DNA of 6,593 nt, taken from NCBI GenBank assembly GCA_000495415.1, contig AWGX01000631.1, positions 1 to 6,593 of the forward strand, in the 5' to 3' direction. This document shows, piece after piece, positions 6,539 to 6,593 of the stretch (the stretch's first letter is position 1; every line of letters begins with the position of its first letter). The notes below the pieces were generated by a model. The model did not search any database, was not told the origin of the DNA, and saw only the letters and a program-made list of their open reading frames with translations. The DNA is from Smithella sp. ME-1. GTDB taxonomy: Bacteria > Desulfobacterota > Syntrophia > Syntrophales > Smithellaceae. The translations under genes and the position numbers were made by a program.

Positions 6539-6571
6539 CAAAATCCAGGGACACCTTACTGGTTTTTAGGG
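6539..6571 (-). repeat. Right arm of the imperfect inverted repeat around the restriction cassette
   Basis: Read on the - strand, this arm runs inward as a CTAAAAACCAGTAAG-like outer part (6555-6571), then GTGTCCCTGGATTTTG (6539-6554). It matches the left arm (2944-2976) at 26 of 33 positions. The inner edge lies 16 bases from the start codon of the acidic gene, so this arm must overlap the 5' untranslated leader or the promoter of the cassette unless transcription enters from further right. Confidence 0.6.
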
Positions 6572-6593
6572 GCTGTTCAAAAGTGCTGAGATG

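Larger units (their letters stand above)
2944..6571. mobile_element. Putative mobile restriction-modification cassette bounded by inverted repeats, no transposase
   Basis: A 3.6 kb AT-rich block holds just two co-directional genes, the acidic protein and the restriction-modification enzyme, and is bracketed by an inverted repeat of about 33 bases. The fit is tight. The enzyme gene stops at 3011, 34 bases inside the left arm, most of it filled by a tandem copy of part of that arm. The acidic gene starts at 6522, 16 bases inside the right arm. No transposase, integrase or recombinase is present, so any movement would have to be driven in trans or by recombination between dispersed copies of the repeat. 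Composition differs from the Hdr operon: 661-720 has 30 G/C of 60, whereas 3541-3600 has 19 of 60. The element status is an inference from the repeats and layout; two chance flanking copies of a dispersed genomic repeat remain possible. Confidence 0.45.

Noticed and set aside
2941..6582. TCAAAA at 2945-2950 and 6577-6582 as a target-site duplication
   Set aside because: The left copy overlaps the inverted-repeat arm and the motif is too simple; no other direct repeat flanks both arms.

Overview
The window looks like DNA from an anaerobic bacterium, most likely a deltaproteobacterium (Desulfobacterota, for example a sulfate reducer or a Syntrophus/Smithella-type syntroph). The reason is an operon of energy-metabolism genes (HdrB plus Flx/sulfhydrogenase-like subunits) that is typical of that group. 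This assignment rests on gene content only.

Region 1 (1-2252, + strand) is a compact operon with moderate GC. It holds a heterodisulfide reductase subunit B (TTG start at 50, two intact CCG domains), a dicluster 4Fe-4S subunit of the AsrA/sulfhydrogenase-beta/FlxB type (940-1962), and the first 88 or so residues of a flavoprotein oxidoreductase of the FlxA/HydG/PyrK type (1977-2252). In an intact locus these would form part of an Hdr-Flx electron-bifurcating complex: NAD(P)H would be oxidised by the flavoprotein, electrons would pass through the iron-sulfur subunits, and HdrB would reduce a disulfide while HdrA reduces ferredoxin. Here the flavoprotein breaks off within its FAD-binding domain.

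Region 2 (2234-2905, - strand) is a family 2 glycosyltransferase that ends at the same point where the flavoprotein breaks off. Both genes lose their 3' ends at about 2237-2250, so two unrelated loci are joined tail to tail. This is either a genomic rearrangement or an assembly chimera.

Region 3 (2944-6571) is an AT-rich two-gene block on the - strand: a small, very acidic protein of unknown function (6103-6522), then, 26 bases downstream, a 1021-residue single-chain restriction-modification enzyme (PD-(D/E)XK nuclease, N6-adenine methyltransferase, type ISP-like specificity region, no helicase). The block is bracketed by an imperfect inverted repeat of about 33 bases (2944-2976 against 6539-6571, 26 of 33 matching by my hand alignment). 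The genes nearly fill the space between the repeats, and no transposase is present. The left end also carries an exact 18-base tandem duplication. The best reading is a mobile or formerly mobile restriction cassette whose mobilising enzyme, if any, is encoded elsewhere. The remaining intergenic stretches are short, and I see no RNA gene, CRISPR array or convincing rho-independent terminator.
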